Shown one piece after another: positions 27,579 through 35,621 of a stretch of 64,000 nt of DNA (position 1 is its first letter; the number at the start of each line of letters is the position of its first letter). The notes under the pieces are model-generated. The model searched no databases and had not been told where the DNA came from. It was given only the letters and a program-made list of their open reading frames with translations. Made by a program: the position numbers and the translations under genes. This stretch comes from Microbulbifer bruguierae. Its GTDB lineage: Bacteria > Pseudomonadota > Gammaproteobacteria > Pseudomonadales > Cellvibrionaceae. The DNA lies in the NCBI RefSeq assembly GCF_029869925.1, contig NZ_CP118605.1, positions 3,190,001-3,254,000 of the forward strand, written 5' to 3'.

Positions 27579-28994
27579 TTAAAGCTTGTAGGCTTTCTTC
27601 GCCAGGTTGTAGGCGAGGTCGGCGGCCAGTTCGAAGGCTTCGTCTTCCTGCAGGCGATGGTCGGAGACCAGCTGCGACAGCCACACACAGTCCATACGGC
27701 GCGCCACATCGTGACGGGCCGGGATGGACAGGAAGGCGCGGGTGTCGTCGTTGAAACCTACGGTGTTGTAGAAGCCAGCGGTCTCGGTCACCTGCTCGCG
27801 GAAACGACGCATACCTTCCGGGCTGTCGTGGAACCACCAGGATGGGCCCAGTTTCAGTGCAGGGTAGTGACCGGCCAGCGGCGCCAGTTCGCGGCTGTAG
27901 CTGGTCTCATCCAGGGTAAACAGGATGATGGTCAGATTCGGCTCATTGCCCACCGCTTCCAGCAGCGGACGCAGCGCGCGCACGTATTCCGTCGGCGATG
28001 GAATATCGCAGCCCTTGTCGCGGCCGAAACGATCGAACACCACCTTGTTGTGGTTGCGGAATGAGCCCGGGTGGATCTGCATCACCAGGCCATCCTCGAT
28101 GCTCATACGCGCCATCTCGGTCAGCATCTGACCGCGGAACAGCTCCGCATCCGCGGCACTGCAATTGCCGCGGCTTACCTTCAGGAACAGCGCCTCGGCT
28201 TCCGCCGCAGACAGATTTGCGGTGGTCGCGGTGGGGTGACCGTGGTCGGTAGAGGTCGCGCCCATCTTCTTGAAGAATTCGCGACGATTGCGCAGTGCCG
28301 CTAGGTAGCCGGACCAGGTGGAAGTGTCTTCGCCGGTGATTTCAGCCAGCTGCGCCAGGTTATCCACAAAGCCTTCGAAATCCGGATCCAGTACCGGATC
28401 GGGTCGGAATGCGGTGATTACGCGGCCGCTCCAGCCACTGTCGAGAATCTTCTGGTGGTGACGCAGGTCGTCCAGCGGGGACTCAGTGGTGGCGATCACT
28501 TCGATATTGAAACGCTCGAACAGCGCGCGCGGCAGGAATTCCGGTTTCTGCAGATAGCTGTCGATACGCTCGTAGTAAAGCTCAGCGGTATCCGCACTCA
28601 GCTGTACATCCAGCTCGAACACATCGTGGAATACGGTATCCAGCCAGGTGCGCGACGGGGTGCCGCGGAACAGGTGGTAATTTTCTGCCAGCAGTTGCCA
28701 GATTTTGCGCGGATCCTGTTCGACTTCGGTACCGTCCTGGGTGCGAATACCCAGGCTCTCCAGCGGAATACCCTGGGAGTACAGCATGCGGAACACATAG
28801 TGGTCCGGACGGATCAGCAGATTGGCGGGGTTGCCGAATGGCTTGTTTTCCGCAAACCAGGATGGATCCGTGTGGCCGTGGGGGCTGACAATAGGCAGGT
28901 CTTTAACGCTCTCGTAGAGATTGCGTGCAATATCCCGGCTTACTTTGTCGGCCGGAAACAGACGGTCGGGATGCAGGATCAGAGGGCGTGTCAT
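27579..28994 (-). CDS. uxaC: Uronate isomerase (glucuronate/galacturonate isomerase)
   Basis: Interconverts D-glucuronate with D-fructuronate and D-galacturonate with D-tagaturonate. The 471-residue product is the length of E. coli UxaC (470). Amidohydrolase metal motifs are present (SPHGHTDP near the N-terminus, then TDHGHP), together with the conserved QIHPGSFRNHN and GFNDDTRAF segments. The start MTRPLILHPD is preferred because GGAAG sits 8 bp upstream; ATGs at 29022-29027 lie 10-11 codons upstream without a good site. It is the first gene of a transcript continuing into uxuB. Confidence 0.93.
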   Translation of the reverse strand: MTRPLILHPDRLFPADKVSRDIARNLYESVKDLPIVSPHGHTDPSWFAENKPFGNPANLLIRPDHYVFRMLYSQGIPLESLGIRTQDGTEVEQDPRKIWQLLAENYHLFRGTPSRTWLDTVFHDVFELDVQLSADTAELYYERIDSYLQKPEFLPRALFERFNIEVIATTESPLDDLRHHQKILDSGWSGRVITAFRPDPVLDPDFEGFVDNLAQLAEITGEDTSTWSGYLAALRNRREFFKKMGATSTDHGHPTATTANLSAAEAEALFLKVSRGNCSAADAELFRGQMLTEMARMSIEDGLVMQIHPGSFRNHNKVVFDRFGRDKGCDIPSPTEYVRALRPLLEAVGNEPNLTIILFTLDETSYSRELAPLAGHYPALKLGPSWWFHDSPEGMRRFREQVTETAGFYNTVGFNDDTRAFLSIPARHDVARRMDCVWLSQLVSDHRLQEDEAFELAADLAYNLAKKAYKL

Positions 28995-29068
28995 GTTGGA
29001 TGCTTCCAGGGTTGGGTTTGCCATCATTGAGGCTGGCTGTTCGGGTTCCAGCCCCGCTTATTGTTGTG

Positions 29069-29079
29069 TGGTTCTACCA
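29069..29079. promoter_or_regulatory. FadR-type operator directly upstream of uxaC
   Basis: TGGTTCTACCA, a perfect TGGT-N3-ACCA inverted repeat, 75 bp before the uxaC start and downstream of the terminator at 29107-29160. Confidence 0.65.
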
Positions 29080-29106
29080 TCATCGCGACAACCCGGGCGG
29101 GCGTGC

Positions 29107-29160
29107 AAAAAAGAAAAAGCCGCACTCACCGCTCAGCAGATGCTGAAGCGGGAGCGGGCG
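29107..29160 (-). terminator. Strong intrinsic terminator between the third TBDR and uxaC
   Basis: On the minus strand there is a long bulged stem: outer GCCGC/GCGGC, inner TTCAGCA/TGCTGA with loop TC. It is followed by TTTTTCTTTTTT. It can end the TBDR transcript and would also stop any transcript begun at the operator-flanked promoter at 29266-29294. Confidence 0.85.
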
Positions 29161-29265
29161 GCATGCGCTAAAACAAGGACGAGAGGGGTCCAAACCAGTC
29201 CCCTCTTGCCTGAAGCGCCAGGCGATGGAGAAAACCTCGATGCTCATTGAGCAGCGATTGTCGCC

Positions 29266-29311
29266 ATGTTGCCAATATTGGCCTTGCCAGTCAACGTTTT
29301 TGGTAAGGCAC
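29266..29311 (-). promoter_or_regulatory. Operator-flanked promoter upstream of the terminator ahead of uxaC
   Basis: On the minus strand, TTGACT (29294-29289) is followed by 17 bp and CAACAT (29271-29266). Operators TGGCCTTGCCA (29279-29289) and TGGTAAGGCAC (29301-29311) overlap and flank the -35 element. A transcript from here would reach the terminator at 29107 after roughly 150 nt, before uxaC. Confidence 0.5.
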
Positions 29312-29349
29312 TATGCTTGGGATGGTCGGCAACTACTGTGGCTGCTCGC

Positions 29350-32256
29350 TTACAGCTTGTACCTCAGGCCGAGGAAGTAGCGGGTGCCTCCCAGTTCTAC
29401 CCGGTTGTAGCTCCCCTGAGCGACACGATACTCCGTATATGGCTCATTGGTGAGATTGAGGGCCTGTAGCTGTAGCCGGAGGTTTTTGCCCAGTTGGTAA
29501 GACAGTGACAGGTCCACAGAGCTGGTGTCATCCACAAAGCGGTTGGTTTGCCCAAAATCACTGCCGAAGGGCTTCAGGTAATCCGAACGGTATTTATAGG
29601 AAAGGCGACTGGTAATGCCATAGTTTTCCCAGTACACCTCTGCGTTATAGCTCTTCTTGGAAAAACCAGGCAGGTTCGCCGCTGGAATTACCAGGTCATC
29701 GGTAATATCTGCACCATTCTCCAAGTAATCGAAGTCGGTGTCGGCGATATTCAGGCCGGCAGATACCCCCAGGCCATCGAGGGCGCCCGGCAGGTTTGCA
29801 AAGGCATGTTGTGCGGTGAGCTCAACGCCTGAAATACGCGATGAATCCGAGGTGTTCTGCACCAGGCCCTCGACATTCATCGTCACGTCAGCGCCGTTGA
29901 TATCGAAGGATTCCGCTACCGTGTCCGAATCCGCCACTTCAAGCCCGGCACTGAAGTTTTTGAGGTAGTACGCTGCCGCGAGCATGGTTTCATCGGTGGG
30001 GTACCAGGCCAGGGAGAGGTCAAAGTTCTGAGATTCAATGGCTTCCAGGTTGGGGTTGCCCAGTGCTGTTACCGATCCGCTGTCAATCGCGGCCTGGATA
30101 CTCGAAAACTCTTCCTCGCCATCGCCGAGATCCAGCTCGCGCCCCGCACCCATCCACCACATATCGGGGCGGGAAATTGCGCTGTACAGCGCGGTGCGCA
30201 ACTGTACGCTTTCCGTCAGTGCAAAATTCACGTTCACGCTGGGAAGGATATTTACATACTGGTTACTGTAGGTTTCCTTCGTGAGGGAGTCCTGCAGTTC
30301 GGTGATCAACACGCTATCGTCTGCGGCATTGTCAGGAGTACCAGCATCATTATTGGTGACGCTGTAACTCTGTCGGTAACCGACTGATTCCAAATCTGTC
30401 TGCACAGCGCGCACGCCAACGTTGCCGGAAACATCAATACCGCCTAGCTGGGTGTAAAAGTTTATTTTGACAAAGGCGGAGGTAATCTTTTCGGTGAGGT
30501 TGACATCGGCAGCGCTCGGCGCCTGCGGGTTCTGCGCCCAGTCGACGTCCCCCAACATCAGGTCATAGGCGCACCGGGTGTCATAGGTTGCCCACTGATC
30601 AAACGAGCTGTTGGCGTCTTCGCCGAATCCGCTCTGGGGGTAGTCTGTTCCGCACTCCTGGGCAACGGTCGAGATGTCGGCATAGGTCGAATCGGTAAAT
30701 TCGATCTGATCTTCATCGTAATTCTTGTGCTCGTGGGATGAGAAACGAACCCCCGCTTCAACCGAAGTCAGTGATTTCCAGTCGAGATCGTAAATGCCCT
30801 CGAAAGCCAGCGCTTTGATCTTGTCCTTGATTTCAAATTCACCGTAGCGCGCCCGCTGGTTGGCATCGTAGAAGCTATAGTCTTGCAGGGTCTCACTGCC
30901 GAGCAGGGATTCTGAGGGGTTGTCGCGGTCCTCGTAGATGTTGACCGTGGGCCACAAGTCACCATTCGTTCCCGTGCCATCATAGTCGTACCACACGCGG
31001 TCGGAACGGAAGCGGGTCTGCCAGGTTTCCTGATAGCGGGTGGTTGAGGAATAGGAAAGGTCGGTATTGAGCACCAGCTTGTCGGTTGCCGCCCATTCGA
31101 TATTGAGACCTGTCCCCTCGTAGACTTCATCGCGCTCGCGGAATTCCCCGTAGGTACTTACGCGTGATTCACCGGTGTAGGACGTAAGCGCGTGATCTTT
31201 ATTGGTGCTCCAGTTGCTTATCCTGCGCCGACCATCATCAAAATAAAGGTCGTGCCGGTCTTCGTAGTAGAAACGATCGGACCACTGGGCATCCAAAGTG
31301 ATATTCCAGGCATCAGAGGGCTGCCACTGTAGGGTAGTCATGACCGCATCGCGGGTTTCCTCAGATTCCATCTGGCGAAAGTAAAAAGAATTAGGGATAA
31401 AGTAGTAGTCGCCATCGGCGGCCATACCCCCGCCTGCTGCAGAATTATCGTCGCTCCAGGAACAATTACTGCCCCCGTCAACGGCTGCGTTGGAGTTACA
31501 GTTTCGCAAAGTGGAGCTGGTGTTGAAGCTTTCTTCCGGAGAAGAGGCGTCGTCACCGGTGTAGCCTATGGCAAAGCCGACAGTGCCGATGCTGGTGTCG
31601 AACACATCGGTGTAGGAAATGGAGCTGCGGTATCCGGTACCGGAATCCCCATTCAACTTGGCATCGTATTCGTTGTAATTACCTTTGACCTCGGCTTGGA
31701 AACGGCGCTTGCCGTAGTCGATAGGGCGAATACTCTGCAAATCTATCAGGCCCGCCACCGCACCTTCGAGCAGGTTTGCGGATTGCGACTTGTACACAGT
31801 AGCGCCGTTTACCAGTTCCGATGGGAACTGGGAAAACGCCACGGCGCGGTTGCCGCTGCCAGAAGAAATTTCACGGCCGTTGTAAGTGGAGTAACCGAGA
31901 AATGGCCCCAATCCGCGCACGGAAATTTCACTGGCGTTTCCTTTAAAGCGGTCGCCAGTGACCCCAACAATGCGCTCCAAAGTTTCTGCGACAGAAAGGT
32001 CGGGCAGGCTGCCCATTTCAGCCGATGAAATCACATCGACAATGGTTTCGGCATCGCGCTTGATATCGATGGAATTACGCATGGTGTCACGCAGGGTGCC
32101 GGTGACGGTGACTTCTTCAAGCTTTTCCTGCTCGTCGCCATCCTGCGCTTGTGCGAGAGAAGCATTGAGTGCGACGGAGGCGATTGTCAGTGCCAGCAAG
32201 CGCTTGGAAAATCTCGGCCGTGGGCTAGCGTGAGTATGGTGATTGTGGTTGCTCAT
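29350..32256 (-). CDS. TonB-dependent receptor
   Basis: A 968-residue outer-membrane receptor. The N-terminus is His-rich and basic, followed by a signal peptide ending near ALAQAQ (SLAQAQ|DGD). The plug starts at EEVTVTGTLRDTMRNSIDIKRDAETIVDVISS and contains SVAETLERIVGVTGD and SVRGLGPFLGYSTYNG. It ends with barrel strand GLRYKL, where the last residue is Leu rather than Phe. The ATG at 32256 has AGGAG 5 bp upstream. It is more divergent from the two earlier receptors, so its substrate may differ. It is divergent from the beta-helix protein at 32450 and shares an operator with it. Confidence 0.87.
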   Translation of the reverse strand: MSNHNHHTHASPRPRFSKRLLALTIASVALNASLAQAQDGDEQEKLEEVTVTGTLRDTMRNSIDIKRDAETIVDVISSAEMGSLPDLSVAETLERIVGVTGDRFKGNASEISVRGLGPFLGYSTYNGREISSGSGNRAVAFSQFPSELVNGATVYKSQSANLLEGAVAGLIDLQSIRPIDYGKRRFQAEVKGNYNEYDAKLNGDSGTGYRSSISYTDVFDTSIGTVGFAIGYTGDDASSPEESFNTSSTLRNCNSNAAVDGGSNCSWSDDNSAAGGGMAADGDYYFIPNSFYFRQMESEETRDAVMTTLQWQPSDAWNITLDAQWSDRFYYEDRHDLYFDDGRRRISNWSTNKDHALTSYTGESRVSTYGEFRERDEVYEGTGLNIEWAATDKLVLNTDLSYSSTTRYQETWQTRFRSDRVWYDYDGTGTNGDLWPTVNIYEDRDNPSESLLGSETLQDYSFYDANQRARYGEFEIKDKIKALAFEGIYDLDWKSLTSVEAGVRFSSHEHKNYDEDQIEFTDSTYADISTVAQECGTDYPQSGFGEDANSSFDQWATYDTRCAYDLMLGDVDWAQNPQAPSAADVNLTEKITSAFVKINFYTQLGGIDVSGNVGVRAVQTDLESVGYRQSYSVTNNDAGTPDNAADDSVLITELQDSLTKETYSNQYVNILPSVNVNFALTESVQLRTALYSAISRPDMWWMGAGRELDLGDGEEEFSSIQAAIDSGSVTALGNPNLEAIESQNFDLSLAWYPTDETMLAAAYYLKNFSAGLEVADSDTVAESFDINGADVTMNVEGLVQNTSDSSRISGVELTAQHAFANLPGALDGLGVSAGLNIADTDFDYLENGADITDDLVIPAANLPGFSKKSYNAEVYWENYGITSRLSYKYRSDYLKPFGSDFGQTNRFVDDTSSVDLSLSYQLGKNLRLQLQALNLTNEPYTEYRVAQGSYNRVELGGTRYFLGLRYKL

Positions 32257-32364
32257 CAAAGCTCCTGCTTAGTTATTTTTGTCGTTGTGTGATTTCTGTC
32301 TTTGCATGGATGTACGAGCCCCTCCGGAGTACCCATTTACCGGTGGCGGTGTGATAGCTGGTAC

Positions 32365-32405
32365 AGTATGAATCAAGCTTGGCTGATGGTAAAGTGGTAT
32401 GACCA
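32365..32405. promoter_or_regulatory. Divergent control region with FadR-type operator (third TBDR / beta-helix gene)
   Basis: TGGTATGACCA (32395-32405) has both half-sites intact. On the minus strand, TTTACC (32393-32388), a 17-bp gap and CATACT (32370-32365) form a plausible promoter for the TBDR immediately downstream of the operator. Confidence 0.6.
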
Positions 32406-32449
32406 TCTTACATTGATTCGTGTGCCGACAGATTTGCGGGAGGGCCGTT

Positions 32450-34231
32450 TTGAGATATCGATTGAAAATTCGTAAAACGTTAACAATATCAGGGGCTGGT
32501 GGTGTGCTGGTCGCGTTGTTTTGCGGCTTTGCACTCGCGACAGTGGAGTCGGGAGCGGTTGTAGAAGCAGTGAGCGCCGAAGCTCTGCCTGTGCATGAGT
32601 TGCCCGACTTTTCTTATGCTGGCTACAAGAACGGCGGAACGCCGTTGACGTTTGAAGTTCGCAAAACAATCGATGTCAGCGAATTTGGTGCGGTTCCCGA
32701 TGATGGCCTCGATGATTCAAAGGCATTTCTTGCTGCACTAGCGGCTGCAGATCGCTTTCTCGGGCCGGTTGCGGTCGAGATGCCAGCCGGACGCTTTATT
32801 CTCAGTGACATCCTGTATTTACAGCGGGATAACCTGATTCTGCGCGGTGCCGGTCAGCAAAAGACCCAGCTATATTTCCCTCGGCCACTGCGTTTGCTGC
32901 CGGATCCGCCCGAACTTTCGGAGCTCCGCGAATACCTTACGGAAATGGACAAGCGCCAGCGAGAGGAGCAGAACAATATCGACCTGCCCTTTACCCAGTA
33001 TGCCTGGGCCGGTGGCTATATCTGGGCGCGCAAGCCTGGTGAGCGGGTAAAGGCGTACCTCGACAAGTACGATATGCCGGTGGCGGTAAACGCACAGCCG
33101 GTTGCCGGCAAGCGCGGGGAGCGCCGGCTGAAGGTAAAATCGGCAGGCACGCTTGAGGTGGGGCAGGTTATCAATATCAACTGGTATAACCGTGCCGGAC
33201 GCGAATCACCGCTGCTGAAAGCACTGTATCCGGGTGTCGACAAGGTAGGCAGCCATCACTGGGCATTTCCGTCGCGCCCGCTGGTTTCGCAAGCATCCAG
33301 AATTGTGACGATAGAAGGTAATACGGTCGAGCTTTCCGATCCCTTGCTGCATGATATCCAGGGGTTTACCACGGATATCACACAAAAGCTTTATCTACAG
33401 AATGTTGGATTGGAAAACTTCACTATCGAATTTCCACCCTCAGCGTATGTGGCGCACCATGTAGAGGAGGGCTTTAACGGCATATACCTGACCCGGGTAT
33501 ACGACGGATGGGTTCGCAATGTGAACATCATCAATGCAGACAGTGGCGTGCTTACAGAAGAAGTCGCTAACCTGACGATCAGAAACGTTACCACGTCAGG
33601 CAATCACAAGGCGCACTACAGCGTGGCTATGGGCGATACACATAATGTGCTGGTGGATAACCTGCATGTGCAGAATCTTGTGATTCACCCGTTGAGCTTC
33701 AATACATTTTCCACCAAGAGTGTGTATACGGATTCTACTGTCGATCAGCGTCCGATTCTGGATCAACATTCCGGTGCCAATCATCAGAACCTTTTCGACA
33801 ATATTACGATGTATGTTGATCTGAACGAGCAGGAAATCAGTGAGCGCAGGTACCCTGCGTTTAAAGGTGGTGGTGCCGGCTACTGGAAGCCGACCCACGG
33901 CGCGGACAACACCTTCTGGAATATACGGTTGGTTTTTTCCAATGAATTTGAAGAGGAGACCAGCATCACACTCGATGGCGTAGCCGATGGACCCAATGCG
34001 AATATTTATGGTGTATACGGGAACAGAAAGGTAGCCGTCGACTATGGACCAGGCGCCGATATTGTTGCGATGAACCAGGCGATCAGCGATCAACCGTCGC
34101 TTTATCAGATGCAGTTGTCGAAGCGACTTTCCAGAAGTCGTTTCCAGGATCTTTCTAGTGATCTTTCTAGTGATCTTTCCAAAGGCCTCTCCAGCAGCCA
34201 GTCCACCACTGCGAAAAATTCTATCCAGTAA
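32450..34231 (+). CDS. Secreted right-handed beta-helix protein, pectate-lyase-like (DUF4955-like)
   Basis: A 593-residue exported protein. The start is TTG at 32450 because GGGAGGG lies 6 bp upstream; a GTG at 32420 has no site. The signal peptide spans about residues 1-35. The segment VSEFGAVPDDGLDDSKAFLAALAAAD is the pectate-lyase-superfamily N-terminal motif, followed by beta-helix repeats (NVGLENFTIEF, NLTIRNVTTSGNHKAHYSVAMGDTHNVLVDNLHVQN). I see no GH28 or PL1 catalytic set, so activity is unknown; DUF4955-type proteins occur in pectin and red-algal loci. The C-terminus has a Ser-rich tail encoded by a short tandem repeat at about 34152-34189. Confidence 0.75.
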   Translation: MRYRLKIRKTLTISGAGGVLVALFCGFALATVESGAVVEAVSAEALPVHELPDFSYAGYKNGGTPLTFEVRKTIDVSEFGAVPDDGLDDSKAFLAALAAADRFLGPVAVEMPAGRFILSDILYLQRDNLILRGAGQQKTQLYFPRPLRLLPDPPELSELREYLTEMDKRQREEQNNIDLPFTQYAWAGGYIWARKPGERVKAYLDKYDMPVAVNAQPVAGKRGERRLKVKSAGTLEVGQVININWYNRAGRESPLLKALYPGVDKVGSHHWAFPSRPLVSQASRIVTIEGNTVELSDPLLHDIQGFTTDITQKLYLQNVGLENFTIEFPPSAYVAHHVEEGFNGIYLTRVYDGWVRNVNIINADSGVLTEEVANLTIRNVTTSGNHKAHYSVAMGDTHNVLVDNLHVQNLVIHPLSFNTFSTKSVYTDSTVDQRPILDQHSGANHQNLFDNITMYVDLNEQEISERRYPAFKGGGAGYWKPTHGADNTFWNIRLVFSNEFEEETSITLDGVADGPNANIYGVYGNRKVAVDYGPGADIVAMNQAISDQPSLYQMQLSKRLSRSRFQDLSSDLSSDLSKGLSSSQSTTAKNSIQ

Positions 34232-34246
34232 GTAATTGCAAAAATA

Positions 34247-34290
34247 AAAAAGGCCAATCATTGCGGTTACCCGAATGATTGGCCTTTTTT
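34247..34290. terminator. Bidirectional terminator between convergent genes
   Basis: A 16-bp stem (AAGGCCAATCATT core) with an 11-base loop, A-run left and T-run right. It serves the beta-helix gene (+) and the lyase-like gene (-). Confidence 0.92.
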
Positions 34291-34299
34291 ATTGCGGGA

Positions 34300-35493
34300 T
34301 TACTGAATCGGCCACAACCGCGGATCGGTATTCACGATACTGTCACTGCTTTCGCTGAGTATTTTCTCCAGCGCCTGACTGAAAATTTTATCGCCGTAGG
34401 CATTCTGCGCGTAGTACATGGTCGCATGTGCTGCCTTGATGTCCATCCCGTACAGCTCCTTGAAAGGCCAGCTCTCTGGCTCCAGGAGATAATTTGCAAT
34501 CAGGGAATACCCGCGATGCAAACTGATATTGCCGCGGCTGTAGCCCCAGATATCTACACCGAGCTGCCGGCCAAATTGTCCCAACAGGTTGTACGCCTCC
34601 AGATTGAAGTTGGCATAGTGCCAGGGCCGGGTGCGTTCGAATTCCGCCGGCTGCTTTCCATCGGCATCGAAGTGCTGGGTGATCCTGCGTTCCTGGGTCA
34701 CTTTCAACTGCGTGCGAGCGGTCTCCAGATCGCCAGTAAAAAGGGCATACGCTACCACCTGGGCATCAAACCAGGTGCCGTGGTTGTTGTGCCAGTCATT
34801 TTCGGCTTTGCCGTTTTCACTGGTGAGCATCCACTGGTTTAGATCGGAAAACCACTGAATGATCCGATCGCGATCATTCTCACTGAGTGCATCGCCTAGT
34901 AGTTGTACGGTATCCGGAATATGAATCAGGAAGCGTCCCTCGATGATGCCGAACCCACGTCCGCTAGCCACTCCAGGTACGGCTTGTGCGTGCTCGAAAT
35001 TCGGGTTCATACGCGTAGCCGGGTGGATAAACCAGGCTTGCAGATGTTTGATCGCGGTTTCGCCATAGCGCCGATCACCCGTCAGATGGTAAGCGACGGC
35101 AAGATTACTGACGTCCTGCACAAAATCTCGCAACAGCTGGCTGTCGGGGATCTGCTCCAGAGTCGCGTAGTTGCGCTCACCATCTTTGCGGATAAAGGGA
35201 AGTCCGTCTTCTGAATCTGGATTGGGCCACCAGTAAGGTCCTATGCTGAAATAGTCATTTGGATTGCCACTGGCGGGCAGTCGTTGTTTTTGCGTGACAG
35301 ACCGAATTGGATTTTTGAGAGCCGCATTCGCGCGCTTGATCAATAGTCCCAATGCCGGTTCTGGCTGCTCGTTCTGATTGTCCTTGAGTTGCAGTAATGT
35401 GTCTGCATCGTAGAGGAAGAGCTGTGACGGTTGGGCGAAAGTTGTCAGAGGCAGAAGCATTGACAGGATTAGACTGGGTAGGATTTTGTGCAT
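34300..35493 (-). CDS. Alginate-lyase-fold polysaccharide lyase (PF05426 type)
   Basis: A 397-residue periplasmic protein with a signal peptide (MHKILPSLILSMLLPLTTFA). It has the (alpha/alpha) toroid motifs of the alginate_lyase superfamily: PNDYFSIGPYWWPNP, VSNLAVAYHLTGDRRY, NPNFEHAQAVPG, and NDWHNNHGTWFDAQ, which contains the usual catalytic Asn-His pair. This fold includes PL5 mannuronate lyases and PL38-type glucuronan lyases, so a uronic-acid polymer or oligomer is the substrate, but which one is not decided by sequence. The ATG at 35493 has GGAG 7 bp upstream. It is immediately downstream of a TBDR gene. Confidence 0.8.
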   Translation of the reverse strand: MHKILPSLILSMLLPLTTFAQPSQLFLYDADTLLQLKDNQNEQPEPALGLLIKRANAALKNPIRSVTQKQRLPASGNPNDYFSIGPYWWPNPDSEDGLPFIRKDGERNYATLEQIPDSQLLRDFVQDVSNLAVAYHLTGDRRYGETAIKHLQAWFIHPATRMNPNFEHAQAVPGVASGRGFGIIEGRFLIHIPDTVQLLGDALSENDRDRIIQWFSDLNQWMLTSENGKAENDWHNNHGTWFDAQVVAYALFTGDLETARTQLKVTQERRITQHFDADGKQPAEFERTRPWHYANFNLEAYNLLGQFGRQLGVDIWGYSRGNISLHRGYSLIANYLLEPESWPFKELYGMDIKAAHATMYYAQNAYGDKIFSQALEKILSESSDSIVNTDPRLWPIQ

Positions 35494-35574
35494 ATATAAA
35501 CTCCGCACACTTCCGTTCCTGACTTGGTCAGATTGTGATGAACGGCAGTATGGTGGCGATTGTCGGAATGGTAA

Positions 35575-35601
35575 AAAATATTGGGGCCAAGAAGGCCCCA
35601 A
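35575..35601 (-). terminator. Intrinsic terminator after the fourth TBDR
   Basis: TTGGGGCC/GGCCCCAA stem with a five-base loop. On the minus strand it is followed by TATTTTTT. The 80 bp between it and the lyase-like gene show no clear operator. Confidence 0.85.
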
Positions 35602-35621
35602 TTCCTATCAGGCATGCATGT

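Noticed and set aside
35524..35534. TGGTCAGATTG-like sequence upstream of the alginate-lyase-fold gene as another operator
   Set aside because: Only one half-site is present, and the ACCA half that is conserved in the other sites is missing.
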